A stretch of DNA of 64,000 bases from contig NZ_CP088014.1 in assembly GCF_021044685.1 (NCBI RefSeq), positions 5,690,001 through 5,754,000 on the forward strand, read 5' to 3'. Made by a program: the position numbers and the translations under genes. The notes under the pieces were generated by a model. That model did no database searches and had not been told where the DNA came from. It saw only the letters and a program-made list of their open reading frames with translations. This DNA comes from Bradyrhizobium daqingense. Its GTDB lineage: Bacteria; Pseudomonadota; Alphaproteobacteria; Rhizobiales; Xanthobacteraceae. Of the stretch, positions 49,546 to 57,434 are shown piece by piece; position 1 is the stretch's first letter, and the number at the start of each line of letters is the position of its first letter.

Positions 49546-50703
49546 ATGAGCCAGCGCCAGCTTCCGATCATCCTGGCACTCGGCACCACGCAGACGCTGG
49601 CCTGGGCGTCCAGCTATTATCTGCCGGCACTGATCGCCGATCCCATGGCGCGCGACCTCGGCGTCTCCTCCAACTGGATCTTCGGCGCGTTCTCAGCTTC
49701 GCTCGTGCTCTCCGCCATGCTCGGCCCGCGCATCGGACGGCAGATCGATCTCTTCGGCGGACGGCAGGTGTTGTCGGCCTCGAATCTCACCATCGCCGCC
49801 GGCCTCGTGCTGCTCGGCCTGTCCCGATCGGTGCCTGTGATGGCGATCGCCTGGCTCGTGCTCGGCATCGGCATGGCGATGGGCCTCTATGACGCCGCCT
49901 TCGCCGCGCTTGGGCGAATCTACGGCACTGAGGCGCGCAGGCCCATCACCGGCATCACGCTGATGGCGGGCTTCGCCTCGACCGTCGGCTGGCCGCTCAC
50001 CGCCTGGGGCCTCGCCCATATCGGCTGGCGCGAGACCTGCTTTGCCTGGGCCGCCGCCAATCTCCTGGTCGGCCTGCCGCTCAATTTCTTCATGCTGCCG
50101 GCGATCACGGGCGCGAAGCAGACTGCTGCGACCGCCGAGAAGCCGCATTTGCCGCTCGATCGCACCATGGTCCTGCTCGCCTTCATCTTCGCCGCGGTCT
50201 GGACCGTGACCGGCGCGATGGCCGCGCATTTCCCGCGCATCCTGGAGACGACCGGGGCAACGCCGGTCGAGGCGATCGCGGCCGGCGCGCTGATCGGCCC
50301 GGCGCAGGTCGGCGCACGCATGCTGGAAGCAGGCTTCCTCAGCCGCTTCCATCCGCTGTGGTCGACGCGGCTCGCCTGCCTCACCCATCCGATCGGCGCG
50401 GTGGTCGTGGCGATCTTCGGCGGCGCTGCCGCAAGCGCGTTCGCGCTGTTCCACGGCTCCGGCAACGGCATCCTGACCATCGCGCGCGGCACGCTGCCGC
50501 TCGCGATCTTCGGACCGAAGGATTTTGGCTACCGTCTCGGCATCATCGGCGCACCGGCGCGGATGGCGCAGGCGGTGGCACCGCTCGCCTTCGGCCTGCT
50601 GATCGACGTCATGGGCGCCAAGGTCCTGATCGTCTCCTCCGCGCTCAGCCTGTCGGCGCTGGCCGCGCTGTTCCTGATCCGCACCAGGCCGCGGCCGGAT
50701 TGA
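49546..50703 (+). CDS. MFS transporter
   Basis: The 385-aa protein has about 12 hydrophobic segments. Start MSQRQLPIILALGTTQTLAW, then SNWIFGAFSASLVLSAMLGPRIGRQIDLFGGRQVLSASN as an MFS loop 2-3 motif, IFAAVWTVTGAMAAHFPRIL and GNGILTIARGTLPLAIFGPK. The pattern is that of the small-molecule efflux/monocarboxylate-like MFS members. The substrate is not predictable. A small membrane protein gene follows. Confidence 0.88.
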   Translation: MSQRQLPIILALGTTQTLAWASSYYLPALIADPMARDLGVSSNWIFGAFSASLVLSAMLGPRIGRQIDLFGGRQVLSASNLTIAAGLVLLGLSRSVPVMAIAWLVLGIGMAMGLYDAAFAALGRIYGTEARRPITGITLMAGFASTVGWPLTAWGLAHIGWRETCFAWAAANLLVGLPLNFFMLPAITGAKQTAATAEKPHLPLDRTMVLLAFIFAAVWTVTGAMAAHFPRILETTGATPVEAIAAGALIGPAQVGARMLEAGFLSRFHPLWSTRLACLTHPIGAVVVAIFGGAAASAFALFHGSGNGILTIARGTLPLAIFGPKDFGYRLGIIGAPARMAQAVAPLAFGLLIDVMGAKVLIVSSALSLSALAALFLIRTRPRPD

Positions 50704-50734
50704 CCGCCCGGCCGCTTTCGCGCACAAGCGGGCC

Positions 50735-50926
50735 ATGAGCGAAAACGCCAGCCCGCCCCGCACGTTCAAAGGCCTCCTGCGCTGGGCGACCACGCCGCCG
50801 CAGGCCTGGGGCGTTTATCTGCTCGCGCTTCTCCTGGTCTGGCTCGTCTCGTTCTATGCCGGCACGCTGAAGCCGAAGAAGACGCCCGACGCGAGCCCGC
50901 CGACGGCGACCGTACCGCGGAGCTAG
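50735..50926 (+). CDS. 63-aa single-pass membrane protein
   Basis: One transmembrane helix (AWGVYLLALLLVWLVSFYAG) is flanked by a short N terminus with aromatic residues and a basic, Pro/Ala-rich C-terminal tail. It begins 31 nt after the MFS stop and overlaps the convergent DMT gene by 4 nt. No family is known. It is credible because of its good membrane profile and context. Confidence 0.6.
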   Translation: MSENASPPRTFKGLLRWATTPPQAWGVYLLALLLVWLVSFYAGTLKPKKTPDASPPTATVPRS

Positions 50927-51801
50927 GCCGGCTTCGTCTCGCTGGTCGCGATCCAGATCCCAGCAAAGACCGCAACCAGTCCGATGAGCAGATTGGGCGT
51001 GATCGGCTCGCCGATCAGGAGCGCTGCCAGCAGCGCGGCGGCGATCGGATTGACCGTCATGGTGTTGGCGACGCGGGTCGGCGTTGCCCGGCCGAGCGCC
51101 ATGACCCAGAGGATGAAGGCGAGCGCACCGCCGCCGACGCCGAGATAAATGCCGGCAATCCATTGCGCAGTCGTGAAATGGTCGAGCGCGGCAAAGCTTC
51201 CCTTCACCAGCCCCGCCAGCACCAGCACTGCAGCGCCCGCCCCCATGCCAGCGGTGAGAAAGCCGAGCGCGCTGGAGCGCTGCATCAGCGGGCGCGACAA
51301 CACGTTATAGAAGGCCATGCAGAACACGGCCGCCGTCATGATCAACTCGCCGCGCCAGGCTCCTGCTGGACTCTGCGCTAGGCCTGTCGCCAGCGCTGCC
51401 GCCACGCCGAGCACGGCGATGCCGACACCGGTGATCTTGCGCGCCGTCATCTGCTCGATGCCGAGCAGCGCCCCGACCACCATGGTGTGAAGCGGCAGCG
51501 TCGCGAGCGCAAGACTGGCCCGCGCGGCGGTCGTGTAGGACATTGCGATGTTATAGAGAATGAAGAACAGGCCGAAGAAGCAGACGCCGAGCAGCGCCAC
51601 GCCCGGCCAGTCCGCGCGCAGTGGCCAGCGCACGCCTAGCATCATCGCACATGGCAGAAGGCAGAGAAAGCCGATTCCCCAGCGCAGGATCGCGAGCAGG
51701 ATGGGATCGGCACCGCCGACGAGATAACGGGTGATGGCCGCAGCCGTCCCGCCGATGCTGCTCGACAGCAATGCGATCGCGACCCCCGCCCACTCTCCCA
51801 C
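50923..51801 (-). CDS. DMT-family (EamA) transporter
   Basis: The 292-aa protein contains ten membrane helices in two EamA repeats: AGVAIALLSSSIGGTAAAITRYL and MTAAVFCMAFYNVLSRPLM starting the second. GGALAFILWVMALGRATPTRVAN and TVNPIAAALLAALLIGEPIT are typical EamA ends. Exporters of amino acids or metabolites belong here. Substrate not predictable. Confidence 0.92.
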   Translation of the reverse strand: MGEWAGVAIALLSSSIGGTAAAITRYLVGGADPILLAILRWGIGFLCLLPCAMMLGVRWPLRADWPGVALLGVCFFGLFFILYNIAMSYTTAARASLALATLPLHTMVVGALLGIEQMTARKITGVGIAVLGVAAALATGLAQSPAGAWRGELIMTAAVFCMAFYNVLSRPLMQRSSALGFLTAGMGAGAAVLVLAGLVKGSFAALDHFTTAQWIAGIYLGVGGGALAFILWVMALGRATPTRVANTMTVNPIAAALLAALLIGEPITPNLLIGLVAVFAGIWIATSETKPA

Positions 51802-51901
51802 GATCAGCTCCCGTTGCGGAGTCTTCGCGGGGCCCTAACACATAGCTGCTGCCAGCGTCATGGCAGCAGCTACATCATGGGCGGGAGGACGAGGGTACCC
51901 G

Positions 51902-52870
51902 TCAATGCGGGCAGGTCTCGACCTCGACCGTGACGTGGCTCAGCCCCTTCAGCCCGGCAAGCCGCCGCTTGTAGACGGCCGGCTGCTGCGGCTGGTCCGA
52001 GACCACCGAGAGGAGCACGGCGCAATGGCCGGGCCCGACCTGCCAGAGATGCAGGTCGGTGACGCGGTCGTCATCGACCTCGATCCGCGCCCGGATCACC
52101 CGCTCCAGCGTCTCGTCGGCGCGTACGTCGAGCAGCACCGCGCCCGATGACTTGATCAGGCCGAACGCCCAGGCCGCGATCACGGCGCTGCCGATCAGGC
52201 CGACGGCCGGATCGGCCCAGACCCAGCCCGAATACATCGCGACCACAAGGGCACCGATCGCCAGCACCGAGGTCGCGGCATCCGCCATCACGTGCACATA
52301 GGCCGCGCGCAGGTTGTTGTCGTGATGATGGTGGTGGTGATCATGGTCGTGGTCATCGTGATCATGATGTGCGTGGCTGTGGCCGCGATCATGCCCGTGA
52401 TTGTGATGATCATGGTTGCCGCGCAGCAGCCACGCGCTGGCGAGGTTGACGCACAGCCCGAGCGTTGCGACCCCGATCGCCTCGCCATAGACGATCGGCA
52501 CCGGCGTGATCAGCCGCAGCACGCTCTCATAGGCGATCTCGACCGCGATCAGGCCGAGGATGATCGCGCTGGCGAAGGCGGCGAGATCGCCGAACTTGCC
52601 GGTGCCGAAAGTGAAATGCGCATTCCCCAGATGCCGGCGCGCGAAGCGGTAGGCGAAGGCGGCGGTGCCGAGCGCGGCGGCATGCGTGCCCATGTGCCAG
52701 CCGTCGGCGAGCAGTGCCATCGAGCCGAACAGCGACCCCGCGACGATCTCCCCCACCATCATGACCAGGGTCAGGACGACCACGAACCAGGTGCGCCGCT
52801 CGTTCTCCTCGTGCTTCTCACCGAGGAAGGCGTGGTCATGGGTCCATTGCTCGATGGAGTGGGAATGCAT
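51902..52870 (-). CDS. dmeF: CDF cation efflux protein (DmeF-like)
   Basis: The 322-aa CDF protein has HDxxD-type metal sites: ADGWHMGTHAAALG in TM2 and HVMADAATSVLA in TM5, plus a His/Asp-rich cytoplasmic loop between TM4 and TM5 with more than 20 histidines (ending DHDHHHHHHDNN). The N terminus HSHSIEQWTHDHAFLG resembles DmeF, which exports Co2+ and Ni2+. A DmeR regulator gene is not visible upstream, where the chr promoter begins. Confidence 0.93.
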   Translation of the reverse strand: MHSHSIEQWTHDHAFLGEKHEENERRTWFVVVLTLVMMVGEIVAGSLFGSMALLADGWHMGTHAAALGTAAFAYRFARRHLGNAHFTFGTGKFGDLAAFASAIILGLIAVEIAYESVLRLITPVPIVYGEAIGVATLGLCVNLASAWLLRGNHDHHNHGHDRGHSHAHHDHDDHDHDHHHHHHDNNLRAAYVHVMADAATSVLAIGALVVAMYSGWVWADPAVGLIGSAVIAAWAFGLIKSSGAVLLDVRADETLERVIRARIEVDDDRVTDLHLWQVGPGHCAVLLSVVSDQPQQPAVYKRRLAGLKGLSHVTVEVETCPH

Positions 52871-52954
52871 GGAATTCTCCAGAAGATTCAGGTCTGTTGG
52901 CGGAGAGTATAGTCGCCGGAGGTCGATTTTCTAAGGTCCAATCGTCCCCTCGGA

Positions 52955-52983
52955 TTGACAGTGCTTCCTGGTTTCGCTGTAAT
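52955..52983 (+). promoter_or_regulatory. sigma-70 promoter of the chrB-chrA operon
   Basis: TTGACA (52955-52960), a 17-nt spacer and TGTAAT (52978-52983) form a near-consensus promoter, 85 nt before the chrB start. Confidence 0.6.
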
Positions 52984-53067
52984 CTGCGCCATGGGGATTT
53001 GAGCGATCTCCCCACGAGGCGACACGCCCAAGCATCGCGTCCCGTTCGGTTTTTGCGAGGACGCATC

Positions 53068-53886
53068 ATGTCTGCTTTCACGACCATATCATCTGACAAA
53101 TTGGCACGGCTGATCGGCACGGCGAACAGCCCTGCCCTCATCGACGTGAGGACCGAGGAGGATTTTGCCGCCGACCGGCGGCTAATCCCGGGCTCCATCA
53201 AGCTCAGCCACGACAAGGTGACGGACTGGGGCGGTGATTTCGCCGGCCGCCGGGCCATCGTCTCCTGCCTTCGCGGCGAAAAGCTCGCCCAGGGCACGGC
53301 GGCCTGGCTGCGCCAGCTCGGCGTCGAGGCCGAGGCACTGGAGGGCGGCTTCGAGGGCTGGAAGGCGGCCAGGCTGCCGCTGGTCGAGGCCCGCAAGCTG
53401 CCGCCGCGCGATGCCAGGGGACGCACTGTCTGGGTGACGCGGGCGCGGCCCAAGGTCGACCGCATCGCCTGCCCCTGGCTGATCCGCCGCTTCGTCGATC
53501 CCAATGCGGCGTTCCTGTTCGTCGCACCCTCCGAGGTGATCGGCGTCGGTGAGCGGTTCAATGCCGCCCCCTTCGACATCGAGAACGTGTTCTGGAGCCA
53601 CCGCGGCGAGCTCTGCACTTTCGACGTCATGATCGAGGAGTTCGGGATCGCTTCACCGGCGCTGCTCCGCCTCGCGACACTGGTGCGCGGTGCCGACACC
53701 GCGCGGCCGGATCTCGCGCCGGAGGCGCCGGGCCTGCTCGCGGCCTCGCTCGGGCTGTCGCGGATGTATGACGACGATCTCGAACAGCTCGAGGCCGGCA
53801 TGCTGCTCTACGATGCCTTCTACCGCTGGTGCCGCGACGCGACGGCCGAGACCCACAACTGGCCGACCAACAAGGTGAAGGCGTAA
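53068..53886 (+). CDS. chrB: rhodanese-ChrB fusion, chromate resistance protein
   Basis: The first ~110 residues are a rhodanese domain (LIDVRTEEDFAADRRLIPGS, active-site Cys in VSCLRGEKLAQG). The rest is the ChrB C-terminal domain (RTVWVTRARPKVDRIACPWL and IRRFVDPNAAFLFVAP; WSHRGELCTFDVMIEEFGI). ChrB responds to chromate and is needed for full ChrA-mediated resistance. The ATG at 53068 with GAGGA upstream is chosen over the longer frame. It overlaps chrA by one base (TAATG). Confidence 0.93.
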   Translation: MSAFTTISSDKLARLIGTANSPALIDVRTEEDFAADRRLIPGSIKLSHDKVTDWGGDFAGRRAIVSCLRGEKLAQGTAAWLRQLGVEAEALEGGFEGWKAARLPLVEARKLPPRDARGRTVWVTRARPKVDRIACPWLIRRFVDPNAAFLFVAPSEVIGVGERFNAAPFDIENVFWSHRGELCTFDVMIEEFGIASPALLRLATLVRGADTARPDLAPEAPGLLAASLGLSRMYDDDLEQLEAGMLLYDAFYRWCRDATAETHNWPTNKVKA

Positions 53887-55271
53887 TGGATACCCGTACC
53901 GTTCAAGCTGAAGCTGCCGCCGGTCACGGCGTCAGCTTCGGCGAAGCCTTCCGCGTCTGGCTGCGTGTTGCCTGCCTCAGCTTCGGCGGGCCCGCGGGCC
54001 AGATCGCGGTGATGCACCGTATCCTGGTCGAGGAGAAGAAGTGGATCTCCGAAGGCCGTTTCCTGCATGCGTTGAACTATTGCATGCTGCTGCCGGGGCC
54101 GGAGGCGCAGCAGCTCGCAACCTATGTCGGCTGGCTGATGCACCGCACCGCCGGCGGACTGATGGCGGGCGGGCTGTTCATCCTGCCCGGCATCATCGCC
54201 ATCATGGGCCTCAGCTACGTCTACGCGGCTTTCGGCAATGTCAGCTTCGTCGAGGCGCTGTTCTTCGGGCTGAAGGCTGCCGTGCTCGCCATCGTCGTCG
54301 AGGCCGTGGTGCGCGTGGGCAAGCGTGCGCTGAAGAACCGCATCATGATCGCGCTCGCTGCCATCGCCTTCGTTGCGATCTTCTTCTTTGCCGTGCCCTT
54401 CCCGATCATCATCATCGCCGCCGGCATGATCGGATATATCGGCGCAAGGCAGGGGCGCCCGGAATTCGCCCCGCCCGGTCACGGCCCTGGCGGCGGCAGT
54501 GCCGTCATCGACAGCATGCTCGGCGACGGCATGCCCGATCACGTCAAGCCTGATGCAGGGCGCGCGATCCGCGTCGGTGCGCTGTGGCTGGCGCTCTGGC
54601 TGGTGCCGGTCGCTGTGCTGCTCTTGATGCTCGGACAGGCCAGCGTGTTCAGTCAGATCGCGCTGTTCTTCTCGAAGATGGCGCTGGTCACCTTCGGCGG
54701 CGCTTACGCCGTGCTGGCCTATGTCGCACAGCAGGCGGTCGAGCATTATCACTGGCTGAAGCCGCACGAGATGCTCGACGGCCTCGGCATGGCCGAGACC
54801 ACGCCGGGCCCGCTGATCATGGTGCTCCAGTTCGTCGGCTTCATGGCCGCCTATCGCGATCCGAGCGGACTCTCACCGATGCTCGCGGCGACGCTCGGCG
54901 GCCTGCTCGCGACCTGGGTCACCTTCACGCCCTGCTTCCTCTGGATCTTCGTCGGCGCCCCCTATATCGAGCGCCTGCGCGGCAACAGAGGCCTCGCGGG
55001 CGCGCTCGGCGCGATCACCGCCGCCGTCGTCGGCGTCATCCTCAACCTCTCGATCTGGTTTGCCCTGCACACGCTGTTCCGCGAGACCGTGCCGGTGCAC
55101 GCCTTCCCGCTGAATTTCGATAGGCCGGTGCTGAGCAGCGTCGATGTGCCGGCCCTCGTGCTGGCGATCGCGGCAGCGACCGCGATCTTCCGGTTCAAGC
55201 TGGGGATGCTGACGGTGCTGGCTGCAAGCTGCGCCGCGGGCGTGGCATTAAGGCTGGCGGGAATTATTTAG
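53886..55271 (+). CDS. chrA: chromate transporter ChrA
   Basis: The 461-aa protein has two CHR domains: FRVWLRVACLSFGGPAGQIAVMHRI near the N terminus, then FFSKMALVTFGGAYAVLAYVAQQAV and AETTPGPLIMVLQFVGFMAAY in the second half, with about 10-12 helices. It exports chromate by a proton-coupled route. It is the last gene of the chr operon and ends 58 nt before the convergent AraC gene. The substrate could also include sulfate, as in some family members. Confidence 0.95.
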   Translation: MDTRTVQAEAAAGHGVSFGEAFRVWLRVACLSFGGPAGQIAVMHRILVEEKKWISEGRFLHALNYCMLLPGPEAQQLATYVGWLMHRTAGGLMAGGLFILPGIIAIMGLSYVYAAFGNVSFVEALFFGLKAAVLAIVVEAVVRVGKRALKNRIMIALAAIAFVAIFFFAVPFPIIIIAAGMIGYIGARQGRPEFAPPGHGPGGGSAVIDSMLGDGMPDHVKPDAGRAIRVGALWLALWLVPVAVLLLMLGQASVFSQIALFFSKMALVTFGGAYAVLAYVAQQAVEHYHWLKPHEMLDGLGMAETTPGPLIMVLQFVGFMAAYRDPSGLSPMLAATLGGLLATWVTFTPCFLWIFVGAPYIERLRGNRGLAGALGAITAAVVGVILNLSIWFALHTLFRETVPVHAFPLNFDRPVLSSVDVPALVLAIAAATAIFRFKLGMLTVLAASCAAGVALRLAGII

Positions 55272-55329
55272 CGCGCCGCTACGATGTCCGCCCTTGCACG
55301 TCCCCGGCGGTCCAGGGCCCGGCTTGGCC

Positions 55330-56223
55330 TCAAGCCGCAGTGTCCAGTTGACTGAGCGCAACCTTGATATCTTTGGCAGGCGGCCGGCCGAACATGCGCC
55401 CATATTCTCGCGTGAATTGCGAGACGCTCTCGTAACCTACTGCGAAGGCCGCGCTGCTCACCTCCGAGCCCTCCGACAGCATCATCCTACGCGCCTCGAT
55501 GAGCCGCAACTGCTTCTGAAACTGCAGGGGACTGAGTGATGTAATCGCGCGGAAGTGCTGGTGAAACGAGGACGGGCTCATCGCAGCCGCTTCCGCCAAG
55601 CGTTCGATGCGCAGCGGCTTTGCGTATTCGGAGCGGATGATCGCGACCGCGCGCGCGATGCGTTGCGCATGGCTGTCGGCCACTCCGAGAGCCCTTATCG
55701 CCGTGCCGTGTCGCCCCGCCAGCAGCCAATAATGGATTTCGCGAACGAGCTGAGATCGCAGAACCGGCAAAGACGACGGACGCTCGAGCAGCCGCATCAA
55801 TCGGAGCGCGGCATCGGCAACCTCCGCTTCAGTCGGATCCACGCGGACGGAAATGGCTTGCTGCCCAGGAGCCAGGTTCATCTCCACGATCAGGCTCGCG
55901 ATCACCGCCGCATCGAGTTCAACGACCAGGGAAAAATATGGGACCTTTGCGCTGGCGCGGGTGATCTGGCTGACAGTCGGCACGTCCGCCGAGATCAGGA
56001 GCGACTCTCCCGCGCCGAAATCGAAGCTGTGCGATCCCATCGTCACGCGCTTACGGCCCTGCAGGACGAGCGCAACGAGCGGCCGGTTGATCGCGTACTG
56101 GAGCTGGCTCTGCGTCATGGCCCGTACGGCCGTAAGGCCCGGGATCGGCGTCTTGGCAGCGCCGTGTTGGTCGCAACGCAAATTCGCATAGCGGCGAACC
56201 GCTTCGAGCAAGGTCGTCGTCAT
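55330..56223 (-). CDS. AraC-family transcriptional regulator
   Basis: The 297-aa protein has an AraC_N-type (PF06719) N-terminal domain (INRPLVALVLQGRKRVTMGS, FGAGESLLISADVPTVSQIT) and two C-terminal helix-turn-helix motifs (LRIERLAEAAAMSPSSFHQHF; VSSAAFAVGYESVSQFTREYGRMFG). It is divergent from the downstream short-chain dehydrogenase gene, which it probably controls. Such pairs occur widely in proteobacteria with unknown inducers. Confidence 0.92.
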   Translation of the reverse strand: MTTTLLEAVRRYANLRCDQHGAAKTPIPGLTAVRAMTQSQLQYAINRPLVALVLQGRKRVTMGSHSFDFGAGESLLISADVPTVSQITRASAKVPYFSLVVELDAAVIASLIVEMNLAPGQQAISVRVDPTEAEVADAALRLMRLLERPSSLPVLRSQLVREIHYWLLAGRHGTAIRALGVADSHAQRIARAVAIIRSEYAKPLRIERLAEAAAMSPSSFHQHFRAITSLSPLQFQKQLRLIEARRMMLSEGSEVSSAAFAVGYESVSQFTREYGRMFGRPPAKDIKVALSQLDTAA

Positions 56224-56434
56224 TCCTCGAATTTATACCAAGCGCAGGCTCCGGCAACCGGACATGGCCCGACTGCTTCAACTTTGCGCATAGTGAATTG
56301 CTCGTTCAACGCAGCGCCGGGCCGGGTCCGAGTGACCCTGCATTTGGAGGAATAGGCAAGAAGGCTCAAGTATCTGGCAACTGGGCTGCGGCGGCGTGTG
56401 CCACCTTCGCCGTGTCGAACGAAGGAGACATCAC

Positions 56435-57190
56435 ATGGCTAAAATTGCAATCGTCACAGGCGCGAGCCGCGGGCTCGGCCGCAACATGGCCGTCAACATC
56501 GCGCGCAAGGGCAGCGATGTCATCATTACATACCGGAGCCGTGCCGACCTTGCGGAGAGCGCGGTCGCCGAGATCAAGGCGCTGGGACGCCGGGCCGTGG
56601 CCTTCCAATTGGACAGCGCCGACGTGGCCGGATTCCCCGCCTTCGCGCAAACACTGGGCCAGACACTGAAGGAGACATTTGGTCGCGAGACCTTCGATGA
56701 CCTCGTGCACAATGCCGGCGACGGCCTCTTCGCCACGCTCGGCGAGACCACGGAGGCTCAGTTCGATCAGCAGATGAACCTGCATGTCAAAGGCGTACTT
56801 TTCCTGACACAAGCCTTGCTGCCCCTGATGGCAAACGGTGGCTCGATCGTCACCATCGGCAGTGGCCTGACACGTGTCACCTATCCGGGCTTCGCCGTCT
56901 ACACCATGGCGAAAGCCGCCGCGGACATGATGGCGGTCTGCATGGCCAGGGAGCTCGGGCCGCGCGGCATCCGCGTCAACAGCGTTGCGCCGGGAGCGAT
57001 CGAAACCGACTTCGGCGGTGGCCTGGTGCGCGACAATTCGGACGTGAACAAGCAATTTGCCGCCATGACTGCGCTCGGCCGCGTCGGCGTCCCGGATGAT
57101 ATCGGTCCGATGGTCGCGAGCCTGCTGAGCGAGGACAATCGCTGGGTTACCGGGCAACGGATCGAAGTCTCGGGCGGTCAGATGATCTGA
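56435..57190 (+). CDS. short-chain dehydrogenase/reductase
   Basis: The 251-aa SDR starts MAKIAIVTGASRGLGRNMAV (Rossmann TGxxxGxG) and contains NAG (HNAGDGLF), a serine-containing GSGLTRVTYPGFAVYTMAKAA with the YxxxK catalytic pair, and RVNSVAPGAIETDF. The ATG at 56435 has GGAGAC upstream; the longer frame is rejected. It probably reduces a carbonyl compound under control of the divergent AraC regulator. A terminator follows. Confidence 0.93.
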   Translation: MAKIAIVTGASRGLGRNMAVNIARKGSDVIITYRSRADLAESAVAEIKALGRRAVAFQLDSADVAGFPAFAQTLGQTLKETFGRETFDDLVHNAGDGLFATLGETTEAQFDQQMNLHVKGVLFLTQALLPLMANGGSIVTIGSGLTRVTYPGFAVYTMAKAAADMMAVCMARELGPRGIRVNSVAPGAIETDFGGGLVRDNSDVNKQFAAMTALGRVGVPDDIGPMVASLLSEDNRWVTGQRIEVSGGQMI

Positions 57191-57219
57191 CCGCCGAGTG
57201 CCGCCTCACCGAGCATGCG

Positions 57220-57250
57220 AAGGCCGCCGCGACACCTTGCGGCGGCCTTT
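57220..57250 (+). terminator. intrinsic terminator after the SDR gene
   Basis: Perfect arms AAGGCCGCCGC (57220-57230) and GCGGCGGCCTT (57239-57249), with a short T run. Confidence 0.8.
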
Positions 57251-57434
57251 GGGGACCGGAAGCCCACTCGCGAGCGTCGATGTCGCAAAGCATTGTCGAT
57301 GAAGGCCTTCCGCATCTCCCTGACCGCTTAGGCGGCATATTGAACGTCGTTCGATCAGCGGGATGGACCAATGTCGCAGATGCACCGGAATCCCACGTAG
57401 ACGGCGTAAGCAGCGGACTAACGAATTCAGCCTT

